Position numbers and translations under genes: made by a program. From the NCBI GenBank assembly GCA_013289825.1, contig JABCZF010000015.1, positions 37,596 through 101,595 of the forward strand: a DNA stretch of 64,000 nt. The letters run 5' to 3'. Each line of letters starts with the position of its first letter. Positions within the stretch are counted from its first letter, which is position 1. Under the pieces are notes generated by a model. That model was not told the DNA's origin. It was given only the letters and a program-made list of their open reading frames with translations, and searched no databases. Shown here piece by piece: positions 32,551 through 41,549 of this stretch. The stretch is from Acidobacteriota bacterium (GTDB lineage Bacteria > Acidobacteriota > Terriglobia > Acidiferrales > UBA7541).

Positions 32551-34977
32551 ATGAGGATCTTGCTGCAGGATATACGCTATGCATTTCGGCAGTTCCTGAA
32601 ATCGCCAGGATTTGCCGCGAGTGCCGTCCTTTCCCTAATGCTCGGGATTGGCGCAACCACGGCCATCTTCAGCGTAGTCTATGGCCTGCTCCTCGATCCG
32701 TATCCCTACAAGGACGCCAAGCGCATGGTGCACGTCGAGCTCCGCGACAAAAATGGCCGTGGACCCCTGCTCATCGTCAACGGCACCCAAGCCGGGGAGG
32801 TTCGGAAGGCCTCCTCGGTCGATGATGTCTTTCTGCAAGACGAAAAGCGGGAAAATCTCACCGGCGAGAAATTTCCCGTCTCCGTAAACGTCGGCCTGTA
32901 TTCCCCAAACATGTTCGATTACATGGGCGTGCCGCCGCTGCTCGGGCGCGAATTCACGCCTGCCGACGCTCCCGGCGGCAATCCCGCTCCGGTCGCTGTC
33001 CTGAGCTACCTGTTCTGGCAGCGGCAATACGGAGCCAGCCGCGATGTAATTGGGAAGTCCATCGAGCTGGACCACACGCCCTATACCGTTATCGGCGTCG
33101 TGCCGCCACGTTTCACCTGGGGCGATTCCGACGTGTATCTCCCCGCCTGGCCCTCTGCCGATCCGCACTATTACTGGCTCTCCTTCATTAAACTTAAGCC
33201 GGGCACGAAATATCCCGCCGCTCAGGCGGAGATGCAAGTCTTGGCGGACCGCTTTGCAAAGCAAGACCCCAAGAATTACCCGCAGGACATGCGCGCCAAG
33301 ATTGTCACCCTCAATGAAGAGGTCTTGGGCCGCTTCGCGGGAACAATCGTCTTTTTGTTCGGCGCCGTGGTAATCCTTCTGATCATCGGCTGCGCAAACG
33401 TTTCCATCCTTTTGCTGGCACGCGGAACGGCGCGTCAGCACGAACTCGCGGTACGCACCTCGATGGGCGCGGGGCGCGGGCGGTTGATCCGCCAACTCCT
33501 CACGGAATCCGTGCTTCTTTCCGTGACGGGCGCGGCCGCGGGCGTTCTGGCCGCCTACTGGGGAGTGAAAGCGCTCTCCACCATGCTGCCGTACTACTCC
33601 TTTCCCCATGAAGCCGCGATTCACGTCAACGGCATGGTGTTAATCTTCAGCGCCGCGATTGCCTTGTTCACCGGTATTCTCTTCGGCATCTCGCCGGCCT
33701 ATCAGCTTTCCCGTCCGCAATTGAGTGCGCTGATTCAAGCCAACAGCGTAAAGCTCACGGGCAGTTCACGCAGCCGGCACACGCACCGGCTGCTGATCGC
33801 TGGGCAGGTGGCCCTGACGCTGCTCCTCCTTGCCGGAGCCGGTGGAGCCATGAAAGCGTTCCTCGCGAAGGTGCACACGCCTCTGGGTTTCGACCCGGAC
33901 CATGTCTTCGCGATGAACGTGGCCATGCCGAAAGGCGCGACCTCCACCTGGCAGGAACGCATCAATCAGAACGAAATGGTGCGGCAAGCCGTGGCGCAAG
34001 CTCCGGGCGTTGCCGAAGCAGGCGTTTCCGCATCGTGGTTTCCGGGATTCGGTGGATTCAACGCCAAGATTGAAATTCAAAGCAGACCGACATTGACGGA
34101 TTCGGAAGCCGTTCTGACCCTCATCAGTCCGCAATTGCTTTCGGCGCTGCGCATGCCGCTCTTGCGCGGCAGAATTTTCGACGATGCCGAGTCGCGACGC
34201 GGCGCGCATCTGGCGATGGTCAATCAGGCCTTCGTGCGGCAATATCTCGGCGACCTCGATCCCCTCGGGCAAAGTGTCCGGAGCCCGATGCTCAAGATCG
34301 ATCAGCCGACTCTGCTGCCCGCGCCATCTCCAGACGACTGGCTCGAAGTCGTCGGCGTCGTCGGCGATGCCAAAAACGATGGCTTGGAACATCCCGTGAA
34401 GCCGGCGATTTTTCTGCCCTACAGTTTTCTACTGCCGCCGGAGGAAAGGTTCATCGTGCGCGCAAGCGGCGATCCGCAGACGACTATCCGTTCCGTGAAA
34501 GAGCGCCTGCGCGAAGTCAACGTCGAGTTTGTGGTGGGACGCGACCACACGCTAGCCTGGTGGCTCGATACCGACGGCTGGGGGCGCGAGCGTTTTATCG
34601 CCACAATTTTCGGCCTCTTTGCAGTTCTTGCGCTGGTGCTGGCGGCCACGGGGCTGTACAGTGTGGTCTCTTTTGCCGTGACGCAGCGTACCCAGGAGCT
34701 GGGCATTCGCATGGCCCTGGGCGCGCGGCGCGGCACCGTGGTGCAACTGGTGCTGGGCTCGACCGCTGCCATGCTTGGCGCAGGCGTGGCCGTAGGATTG
34801 CTCCTGAGCGTGATTTTAAACCGGGTGGTCGCTTCGTGGGCCGGAGGAAGCTCGCGCGATCCTGTCACGCTGCTGGCGGCTGCTGCGCTCCTCGTGCTGG
34901 TTGCCGGAGTCGCTTGCGTCTTGCCGGCGTGGCGCGCTGCTTCCATCGATCCCATGCGCGCTTTGCGCGTCGAGTAG
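32551..34977 (+). CDS. ADOP-family orphan ABC permease
   Basis: 808 residues with the duplicated MacB/FtsX layout known as the acidobacterial duplicated orphan permease. It starts with LLQDIRYAFRQFLKSPGFAASAV, has a first helix at about 20-45, a periplasmic MacB core, three helices around 270-380 with RTSMGAGRGRLIRQLLTESVLLS, a second periplasmic core (about 420-670), and three final helices with RTQELGIRMALGARRGTV ending DPMRALRVE. CGGAGGCCGGGT is the ribosome site. No ATPase is encoded near. It follows the M20 peptidase gene by 90 bases. Confidence 0.93.
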   Translation: MRILLQDIRYAFRQFLKSPGFAASAVLSLMLGIGATTAIFSVVYGLLLDPYPYKDAKRMVHVELRDKNGRGPLLIVNGTQAGEVRKASSVDDVFLQDEKRENLTGEKFPVSVNVGLYSPNMFDYMGVPPLLGREFTPADAPGGNPAPVAVLSYLFWQRQYGASRDVIGKSIELDHTPYTVIGVVPPRFTWGDSDVYLPAWPSADPHYYWLSFIKLKPGTKYPAAQAEMQVLADRFAKQDPKNYPQDMRAKIVTLNEEVLGRFAGTIVFLFGAVVILLIIGCANVSILLLARGTARQHELAVRTSMGAGRGRLIRQLLTESVLLSVTGAAAGVLAAYWGVKALSTMLPYYSFPHEAAIHVNGMVLIFSAAIALFTGILFGISPAYQLSRPQLSALIQANSVKLTGSSRSRHTHRLLIAGQVALTLLLLAGAGGAMKAFLAKVHTPLGFDPDHVFAMNVAMPKGATSTWQERINQNEMVRQAVAQAPGVAEAGVSASWFPGFGGFNAKIEIQSRPTLTDSEAVLTLISPQLLSALRMPLLRGRIFDDAESRRGAHLAMVNQAFVRQYLGDLDPLGQSVRSPMLKIDQPTLLPAPSPDDWLEVVGVVGDAKNDGLEHPVKPAIFLPYSFLLPPEERFIVRASGDPQTTIRSVKERLREVNVEFVVGRDHTLAWWLDTDGWGRERFIATIFGLFAVLALVLAATGLYSVVSFAVTQRTQELGIRMALGARRGTVVQLVLGSTAAMLGAGVAVGLLLSVILNRVVASWAGGSSRDPVTLLAAAALLVLVAGVACVLPAWRAASIDPMRALRVE

Positions 34978-35009
34978 CGTTTTGCCACCGGAGTATCGGC
35001 CAGCCTCGC

Positions 35010-36335
35010 TCAGCGCGGCGGGGCAGGCCGCTTTCGGGCGGCCAGCTGCAGCAGTATTTTCTGGCCTTCCTCGAGAACCAGGTCACGCTTTTCTCCTAAC
35101 GAGGCAATGGTCGGCACGGCAGCTCTATCCGGAATCACACCCTGGCCCTCGAGTTTGCGGTCCTTCGGTGAAAACCAGAGAATCTCGCTGATTTCCAGCA
35201 CACCGCCGCCCTTCATGACTCGGTCATGGGTGATGCCCAGGACGCAGCCGCACGATGGGCTGCCCACCAGCGTGGCGCGTTCAGAGTCCTGCATGCCCGC
35301 GGAAAAAACCTCCGCAGCGCTGGCAGAATATTCACTCACCAGGATGACCACAGGTGCGGCATAGATTTGCGATCCGTTTTTGCCCACAAAAACCTGCCGC
35401 TCCTCCGCCCGGTGGCCGTGGCGTTCGGAAGCGGTAACCTGTTTTCTGCTCATGCGCCGTTCGAACAGCGTTTTGCTGTCGAAGAACAGGCCCGCCATGG
35501 CTTCCAAAGTAGCACCTACGCCTCCGCGGTTCCTGCGAAGATCCACAATCAGTCCCGGCGTCGAGCGCAGATTCCGAACGGCGCTCTTGAAGTCCTTGAC
35601 CAGGGAAGGATGAAACTCATCGAAGCGTATGTATCCGAGACCGGACGACAACTTTGCGGAGCTAACGCGGGGAGCCGTAGAAAGTGTTTGCCGCGCAAAT
35701 TTGACCTCAAGGGCCGAGCCATCGGCGCGCTCGAAACTCGCGGCGAAGGGAGTTTCGATGGGACCGGCAAACACCGTACTGAGGACGCGGAGTTTCGTGA
35801 CGCGTTCGGTCGAAGAAGGCAAGACTTTGTGTGCCGATTCGGCGAGTCGATCGGCAATGGGCTGTCCGTCCAGCGCTGTCACGATCATGCCCGGCTCGAT
35901 GCCCGCGTGCGCCGCGTTGCTGTCGGGGAATACATCCAGAACCACGACCTTGCTCTCGACATAGCCGGCCCGGAAACCGATGCTCACGCCCTGGTGCTTC
36001 TTGCGATTTTCCCATTGCTCCGGCGAGCTAAACCGCGTGTGCGCGTCGTGCAGTTCCGCCGTCATGCGGTCCAGGATGGAATAGAAGTCCTGGTCGTCTT
36101 TTGCAGTCTCTACCAGCGGCAAGTAACGCTCGTGAATGCCCTGCCAGTTCACGCCGCCGAATTCCGGATCGTAGTAACGCTCATCGATATCTTTCCAGAG
36201 TTTTTCAAATACTTGCTCGCGCTCTTTCGGCAAAAGGCCACGCGAAGTTCCGCTCGCGGTCATTGCCAGGACCCGACAGACGAGGAGTACTGCGAGAATC
36301 GAGCGCCGTCGGAAGCTGGGCGAAACGTATTTCAT
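35010..36335 (-). CDS. Exported S41 family peptidase (PDZ-containing)
   Basis: 441 residues with a signal peptide (ILAVLLVCRVLAMTASG), a helical N-terminal region, a PDZ-like domain (about 120-200, GVSIGFRAGYVESKVVVLDVFPDSNAAHAGIEPGMIV), and the S41 core with VDLRRNRGGVGATLEAM. The nucleophile is expected at about Ser336 in EYSASAAEVF. The CtpA-type general-base lysine is not at the expected place: the motif reads GSPSCGC rather than TFGKG, so this belongs to a lysine-independent branch or is altered. It is transcribed towards the ADOP permease gene. Confidence 0.87.
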   Translation of the reverse strand: MKYVSPSFRRRSILAVLLVCRVLAMTASGTSRGLLPKEREQVFEKLWKDIDERYYDPEFGGVNWQGIHERYLPLVETAKDDQDFYSILDRMTAELHDAHTRFSSPEQWENRKKHQGVSIGFRAGYVESKVVVLDVFPDSNAAHAGIEPGMIVTALDGQPIADRLAESAHKVLPSSTERVTKLRVLSTVFAGPIETPFAASFERADGSALEVKFARQTLSTAPRVSSAKLSSGLGYIRFDEFHPSLVKDFKSAVRNLRSTPGLIVDLRRNRGGVGATLEAMAGLFFDSKTLFERRMSRKQVTASERHGHRAEERQVFVGKNGSQIYAAPVVILVSEYSASAAEVFSAGMQDSERATLVGSPSCGCVLGITHDRVMKGGGVLEISEILWFSPKDRKLEGQGVIPDRAAVPTIASLGEKRDLVLEEGQKILLQLAARKRPAPPR

Positions 36336-36516
36336 GATTTCGGCCTTGGACGTTTATCCGAAACACTATTGAATAGAAAAGGTTGCCTGACCGGCGCGAC
36401 AAATGCCGCAAGCGCCCGCAGATAATAACAGCATGGACGCTTCGACGGGGAGAATCGGGAAAAGAGCGGGCTCGCCTGTATGGACCGAAGGCCAGTGTAC
36501 CCCTGGCAAGACCCTG

Positions 36517-38364
36517 CTAGTTCGGATGGTCGTGCGAGTCGCGATTCAGTTGCTCCAGGTTTTCGCGGGCCAGTTCATTCTTTGGATCGATTCCGAGGGC
36601 GCGTTCAAAGTGCAGCCGCGCCCCTTTTAGGTTTCCCGTCTCCGCCAGCGCGCTGCCCAGGTTGGCCTCCGCGTTTGCATCCTGCGGATGCAAGCGAACC
36701 GCGGTCTGAAAGTGTGTAAGCGCTCCCGCGAAGTCGCCCTGTGCCGCGAGTGCATTCCCGAGATTGTAGTGCGCATCGAAATAATCGGGTCGGCCCTTCA
36801 GCGCGGTGTTTAGATGCGGGATGGCTCCGGCAATCTGTCCGCCAGCCAGAAGCACGGCGCCCAGGGCGTTGTTGGCGGTGGGATCGTCCGGGCGAATGCG
36901 AACGGCTTCCGTAAATTGCCGGACCGCTCCGGAAAGCTCGCCTTTCATCTCGAAGAGAGCCGCAAGATTGTAGTGCGCTTCGAAATCCTCGGGGTTGTTT
37001 TGAAGGTGGTGCAAAGCCAGCGCTTCCTGAATCGGCACTCGCGGATCGATCGTGGCGTCCCCGGATTCGTGCGGAAGCACCTGCAACCACAAATGCGCCA
37101 TCTCGTCGCTCGCACGGTTGCCCGCCACCACGCGTTTTGGAGGCTGGTTGGGATTTCGAGTGTTCTCCGCCGAGTTGTCGTAGATAAAACGCATGGAGAT
37201 TGTCGTTCCCGCAGGAAGGTCCACGGGTTGTTCATAACGATAGACGGCCTGCCAGTTCAAATCCCAGTTGCCAATATGAATCAAGGTCTTCTTGGTTCCG
37301 TCGGGCAGAGTCGCAAGCGCCTGTAAATCTCGTCCGAGGTAATGCGCGTGCGGATAGATGGCCAAAACGCTGGCGTCCACCGGCAAGGTGAAATCGTCGG
37401 AAACCAGAAAATTCCGCTCGCCAGGCGGTATGTCCAGCATGCGGTCGTTGTCCAGCTGCAACAGGATGGGATGCCGCGTTCCTGGCTTGTCTGTGAAGTA
37501 CAGTCCGAGAGTCGGCTGAATCAGTTCCGGCTTTCCCGAAGGCTGAAAATGTGTGTTCAAAACCAGGTCGGTGTTTTTATCCAGGCGCAAGGCCATGCCG
37601 TCGGGCTCCACATACGGCGGAGAGCCCGGTTTCCAGAAAAGAAAATGGCTGTCCGGATCGAAAGCTTCTGATTCAATAACCAGTTCCATTCCGCCGAAAC
37701 CCGCCCCGGGTTCTTTCTCAAGCCTGCGCCCGGACTCTTCCCGGTCCACCAAAACGTTGGCATGATGCACGAGCCGTTTATCGCCGGGCCTGATTTCAAT
37801 GGCTCTCAACCATTGTGAGCGATCGACGGGCGTTCGAAACACAAAATTCCAATATGAATCGCTGCCACCCGCGAGAAGCAGGTAGGGCTTCGCGGCGCGG
37901 ACAGTCACATCGGGCTTGCCCAACTGCCAGCCCGTGGGAAATGCTGGTTGCCGAGGAAGATCGGCGGGATTCCCTTCGATTTCCCCTTGGTCCACCCACG
38001 ATTGAATCGTCCGGATCTCCTCGTCAGACAAGCGAACCTCGTCCGCGAATTTCAGCTCGCCAGGCTCCGGTAGCCACGGGGGCATGATGCGTTTCCGCGT
38101 AACGAACGCAATCTGCCGCCCGTGTGTCTTTACGTCGGCGTAGGTAAGCAGGGGGAAAGGCCCGGCTTCGCCGGGATGATGGCACTGCGCGCAATTCCGA
38201 AACACAATCGGCGCAATATCGCGGTCAAACGTCACTGGCGCCTCGGCCGCCGCGGGTTTCCGTGCTGATTTTCGCGCGGCCGCGGCGTGACGGGCCGTAA
38301 TCCCCGCAGACGCGAGAGCGAGTACCATGAAAAATCCAGAAAGGGTTTCTGAAGCGTGCCTCAT
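36517..38364 (-). CDS. Exported cytochrome c / copper monooxygenase-like / TPR protein
   Basis: About 615 residues. After a signal peptide comes a cytochrome c-like domain with one haem motif CAQCHH (58-63) and a possible axial Met in RIMPPW. A central part (about 130-420) resembles copper type II ascorbate-dependent monooxygenases: VHHANVLVD, IYPHAHYLGRDL, and an ASDEMAHLWLQV motif with the Met ligand. The last 170 residues are about five tetratricopeptide repeats (AHYNLAALFEMKGE, ANNALGAVLLAGGQ, AHYNLGNALAAQGD). Its ATG overlaps the redoxin stop (ATGA). I infer a periplasmic redox enzyme or scaffold. Confidence 0.83.
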   Translation of the reverse strand: MRHASETLSGFFMVLALASAGITARHAAAARKSARKPAAAEAPVTFDRDIAPIVFRNCAQCHHPGEAGPFPLLTYADVKTHGRQIAFVTRKRIMPPWLPEPGELKFADEVRLSDEEIRTIQSWVDQGEIEGNPADLPRQPAFPTGWQLGKPDVTVRAAKPYLLLAGGSDSYWNFVFRTPVDRSQWLRAIEIRPGDKRLVHHANVLVDREESGRRLEKEPGAGFGGMELVIESEAFDPDSHFLFWKPGSPPYVEPDGMALRLDKNTDLVLNTHFQPSGKPELIQPTLGLYFTDKPGTRHPILLQLDNDRMLDIPPGERNFLVSDDFTLPVDASVLAIYPHAHYLGRDLQALATLPDGTKKTLIHIGNWDLNWQAVYRYEQPVDLPAGTTISMRFIYDNSAENTRNPNQPPKRVVAGNRASDEMAHLWLQVLPHESGDATIDPRVPIQEALALHHLQNNPEDFEAHYNLAALFEMKGELSGAVRQFTEAVRIRPDDPTANNALGAVLLAGGQIAGAIPHLNTALKGRPDYFDAHYNLGNALAAQGDFAGALTHFQTAVRLHPQDANAEANLGSALAETGNLKGARLHFERALGIDPKNELARENLEQLNRDSHDHPN

Positions 38365-38963
38365 TCCAGATCCGAAATGTAGCATCCCACGCCATGAGTC
38401 GCGTCGACATCGAGGCTCTTGCCGCCGAGCGCGGCGGAAATCGCGTCCTCCAACTCATGTGTTGTTGCCACGCTGCGGGTGCGGCCAACATCCTCGTAAA
38501 GATTGTCGATCCTGCCGTGATAGACGAGACGCCGGTCGGCGCTGAATACGGCAACTTCCGGCGTAATCTCGACCTGACTCTCTTTTACAAGAACATGTTG
38601 CGGATCGCGCAGCGCCGGAATTTTGTAACCGTACTCGCGCTCGTGCTTGCGGATCACTTCCGCGGATTCCGCCTTACTCGGATAAACCAGCCAGAACGCC
38701 GCTTTCGCCGCATGCTCTTCACTTAGTTTCTGGATTGTCGGCGCGTAGCGATTCGCAACCGGGCAATCCGTCCGTACAAATATCAGCACGACAATTTTCC
38801 TGCTGCCGGATTTGAGCGGGTCCACAGGATTTCCCGCGAGATCGAAAGCAGTGTTTTGGGCGCCAAGAGAAGTGCAAGCGAACCAAGCCAGCCCCGCCGC
38901 AAAGATTACAACCAGAAGCAGAAGCAGGCGAACGACTCGAATGGTATGCCAACGGCGGCCCAT
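38361..38963 (-). CDS. Membrane-anchored redoxin (AhpC/TSA-like thioredoxin fold)
   Basis: About 200 residues with an N-terminal membrane or signal helix (VVRLLLLLVVIFAAGLAWFAC, with a possible lipobox cysteine). The thioredoxin-like domain follows: KIVVLIFVRTDCPVANRYAPTI, in which the peroxidatic-type Cys stands in TDCPVANRY; then EITPEVAVFSADRRLVYHGRIDN with the cis-Pro. Such single-Cys redoxins are paired with the monooxygenase-like/TPR gene that follows, here with a four-base overlap. GTG at 38975 is an alternative start. Periplasmic, thiol-based chemistry. Confidence 0.82.
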   Translation of the reverse strand: MGRRWHTIRVVRLLLLLVVIFAAGLAWFACTSLGAQNTAFDLAGNPVDPLKSGSRKIVVLIFVRTDCPVANRYAPTIQKLSEEHAAKAAFWLVYPSKAESAEVIRKHEREYGYKIPALRDPQHVLVKESQVEITPEVAVFSADRRLVYHGRIDNLYEDVGRTRSVATTHELEDAISAALGGKSLDVDATHGVGCYISDLE

Positions 38964-39075
38964 ACGTGCCCGCACCCCTGGGGCTTACGAATTTTACAGC
39001 GCCCATGAACCCTTGTCGAAGAGATTAGAGAAGATGCCAGAAGACGGCCTGCGCGATGCCAGAACCCCAACGCCG

Positions 39076-39633
39076 TTAACGAAGGTCGCCGGGCTCCACA
39101 CCCTTCTTTCGTGCCTCATCGACCAGCGCATCGATCTTCGCTCGAAGCTGTTTCGTCTGGTCCTCGAGGCTCGTGATTTGCTGGTCCACCGGCACGCGAT
39201 TGTACCCCTTATTGATCGGATAGCCGCCGGAGGTGGCGGGCGTTTTCCCTTCGCTGAAGTCCTGGAGGTCCCTAAGTTGCTTGTTGGTGTCATCCAACTG
39301 CGACTCGAGCTTCCGGAGTTCCTTGCGCGTATTCGCGATGTACTGCCCATCGGCTTTTGCGTCCGGGTCACCTGTTCCCAGATTCTTCGAATTCCCCACC
39401 ACCGAAACAGGTCCGCTCAATCCGCTGACGTCGTCATTCGTCCAGACTTTCTTGGTTTTCTTGGCATCGGTTGGCGCCAGAGCCTTGGGGTTCGCCGGCC
39501 GGGCCGGAGAAGTTGCCGGGGCGGGGCTCGCGCTCTGGGGGGAGGCCGGAGCAGGACTTCCGGCGAAACACGCGGGACAGCTCAGCGCCCCGCAAAAAGC
39601 GAAAGCACTCCAATAGAGGAACGACCGGGTCAT
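39076..39633 (-). CDS. Secreted coiled-coil protein, proline/alanine-rich
   Basis: 185 residues: signal peptide (about 1-24, ending CFAGS), a proline- and alanine-rich spacer (about 25-55), then VWTNDDVSGLSGPVSVVG, then a helical coiled coil (KELRKLESQLDDTNKQLRDLQDF and ITSLEDQTKQLRAKIDALVDEARKKG). The same overall plan is seen in the gene at 52124. TCGGAGGCTTT before the ATG supports the start. Function unknown; a role as a periplasmic spacer or scaffold is possible. Confidence 0.7.
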   Translation of the reverse strand: MTRSFLYWSAFAFCGALSCPACFAGSPAPASPQSASPAPATSPARPANPKALAPTDAKKTKKVWTNDDVSGLSGPVSVVGNSKNLGTGDPDAKADGQYIANTRKELRKLESQLDDTNKQLRDLQDFSEGKTPATSGGYPINKGYNRVPVDQQITSLEDQTKQLRAKIDALVDEARKKGVEPGDLR

Positions 39634-39701
39634 AAAGCCTCCGATTACTTTGAGGGCGAGGCTAGTTCTAGTACCTTAAACCCAGTATAGCGGACAAAGT
39701 T

Positions 39702-40610
39702 TCAGGGGTTTCGGGTGGCGCCGTCGGGCTTGCCCAACTCAGCACGAATCATAGCCAGGGCTTCCTTGGGAGGTCCAATGCGGCGGTACTGACCGTAAAA
39801 AGTTCGTTCGTGGATGGAAATAGAGCTAAAGAGTCTTCGACCATCGAAGTCGTATTGAGAAAACGAAGGCATCCACAGTCCCGGGAGCGTCTCATACCTC
39901 TCCTGCATAAAGTGGCTGCCTTTATAGACCTTGGCAAGAAACAACCCGACCGTGATGTCCCCGGTGACTTCCCCTTCCACGCGCGCGATTTGCCCCGCCT
40001 CCCGATCAATCCACACAAACCCGCGCACCTTGGCAAAAATAGAAGTCGCTCGCGAGGTGGACTTGTAGGCCGGATTTGGTTCCATCTTGTATTTGTAAAG
40101 CACCCGGCCAGCGCGAGTTTCACTGGAAACGAGGCTGTAAAGGAAAGCGATGCGCGTGGCGTCAATCAGATCGTCACGCTCCTTCTGCCTTTTAGCCATT
40201 TTCTCGTAGGCGTCATGTTGCGCGTGCCCATCGTCGGCCGCCCAGGAGAGAGCACGCTCCAGCTTCACCAGTTCCGCGTGATAAGCGTCCGGGTCGGTCG
40301 GCTTTCCGTCCGGGCCAATCGGAATATGATCGACACCAGTGCCTGCCGGAACAACGCGCGAAACCTTGATTTCGCCCGTCTGCTTATCAACGGCGTTCTT
40401 TCGCATTTCGACGCGCTCGACCCGTTCGTACAGGCTCAAGGCCTGGTCGTTCTTCTTCTGATTCGCCAATACCAGGTCGAGCAGGGCCGTTTTTTCGGCT
40501 TCCGTCTCTCGAGGCGGTACGGGGACGGGCACGGCGGCCTCCTGTGCCAGAGAGGTGGCAGCAAACGCCGGGAAGAGTCCTGCCACGAGAATGAGGGATC
40601 GCGCGCGCAT
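39702..40610 (-). CDS. Secreted protein of unknown function, beta-rich C-terminal half
   Basis: About 302 residues. The ATG at 40610 gives a signal peptide (ARSLILVAGLFPAFAATSLAQ). The first half is helical and charged (ALLDLVLANQKKNDQALSLYERVERVEMRK); the second half is strand-rich, FVWIDREAGQIARVEGEVTGDITVGLFLAKVYKGSHFMQERYETLPGLW in pattern, like LolA-type acidobacterial proteins. No ribosome site is clear. It lies between two other secreted-protein genes on the same strand. Function unknown. Confidence 0.65.
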   Translation of the reverse strand: MRARSLILVAGLFPAFAATSLAQEAAVPVPVPPRETEAEKTALLDLVLANQKKNDQALSLYERVERVEMRKNAVDKQTGEIKVSRVVPAGTGVDHIPIGPDGKPTDPDAYHAELVKLERALSWAADDGHAQHDAYEKMAKRQKERDDLIDATRIAFLYSLVSSETRAGRVLYKYKMEPNPAYKSTSRATSIFAKVRGFVWIDREAGQIARVEGEVTGDITVGLFLAKVYKGSHFMQERYETLPGLWMPSFSQYDFDGRRLFSSISIHERTFYGQYRRIGPPKEALAMIRAELGKPDGATRNP

Positions 40611-40745
40611 CGTCGTAAGCGGCCCAGGACCGCCAACCCATATATTAATTTTGATTCTCGAGCCGGGGCAATTGTTGCTTTTCAATTGAGCAATAATACT
40701 TGTCACGCGCGCCTGCCGAGCGCCCCGGAATTTAGCGCCGAGCCG

Positions 40746-41363
40746 CTATGATTTTGGTTTCTCGGCTTGTTTTTGTTGCTGCTGTTGTTCTTCGGTCCAA
40801 GGCGGCACTACGCCGTTCATCCGCGCATAGGCGATGGACTGGCCCAGGTGTTCGCCGAAGTGTCCCGTGATCAGGATGAAGGAGCCCCGCAGGGTGGTCT
40901 GGCGCCCAAACATCTTTTGCGGTTTATCGGCGTCCGCGTCGCTGAGCGCCTGAATAGCCTGCCGGAAATGCCGAAACGAATCCTTCAAGGCTTCGACGGT
41001 CTTGGCCTTGTCGGTGGACAGCGCCGTGATGGAGTTGAAATCGAAGCCCGCAGGTGGCGGGGTCCCGAGCGACCGGGCCACCCCGTAATTAGCGGCTATG
41101 ATGTGCGTGTACACCTCGCCGATCGAGCGCACTCCCTCGACCGGCCTCCATGCGTATTTTTCAGCGGGCACGGACTCCGCGAGGCGCACATACCGTTGTT
41201 CGTAGTATGCTGTCTCTACTAGGAATTCGGCCTTGGGTCCGCTAGCCACCGTCGCAGGGGCTGCCGCGGCTTTCTCTCCGGGCTGGTCTTGGGCGCCAGC
41301 GTTCCAGCCAAACGCCATCGCAAGGATGGTAAGTTCTAGAAAATAAACAGAGATGGGACGCAT
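40746..41363 (-). CDS. Secreted DinB family protein
   Basis: 205 residues with a signal peptide (about 1-24, ending NAGAQ), unlike the cytoplasmic DinB protein at 4974. The three metal-ligand histidines are His87 (EVYTHII), His168 and His172 (TGHFGEHLGQ), so a mononuclear metal site is likely. The C-terminus is glutamine-rich (a run of five Gln). CCAGGAGCACTC precedes the ATG at 41363. Exported DinB proteins occur widely in Acidobacteria; the reaction is unknown. Confidence 0.8.
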   Translation of the reverse strand: MRPISVYFLELTILAMAFGWNAGAQDQPGEKAAAAPATVASGPKAEFLVETAYYEQRYVRLAESVPAEKYAWRPVEGVRSIGEVYTHIIAANYGVARSLGTPPPAGFDFNSITALSTDKAKTVEALKDSFRHFRQAIQALSDADADKPQKMFGRQTTLRGSFILITGHFGEHLGQSIAYARMNGVVPPWTEEQQQQQKQAEKPKS

Positions 41364-41549
41364 GAGTGCTCCTGGCAGTGTTCGCCATGGGTTCCCACTC
41401 CCAGCAAGGGCACAGCAAATCCTGCAAGGGGAGCCCCACGTACCGTACACCTAGATTTAAGGAAAGCAAAGGGGTCTCTCGACCGTCTATATAGCGGGAA
41501 CGAATCGATCGTTATTCCCGTATTACCAAATGCACCCGGAGGTGTCTGT

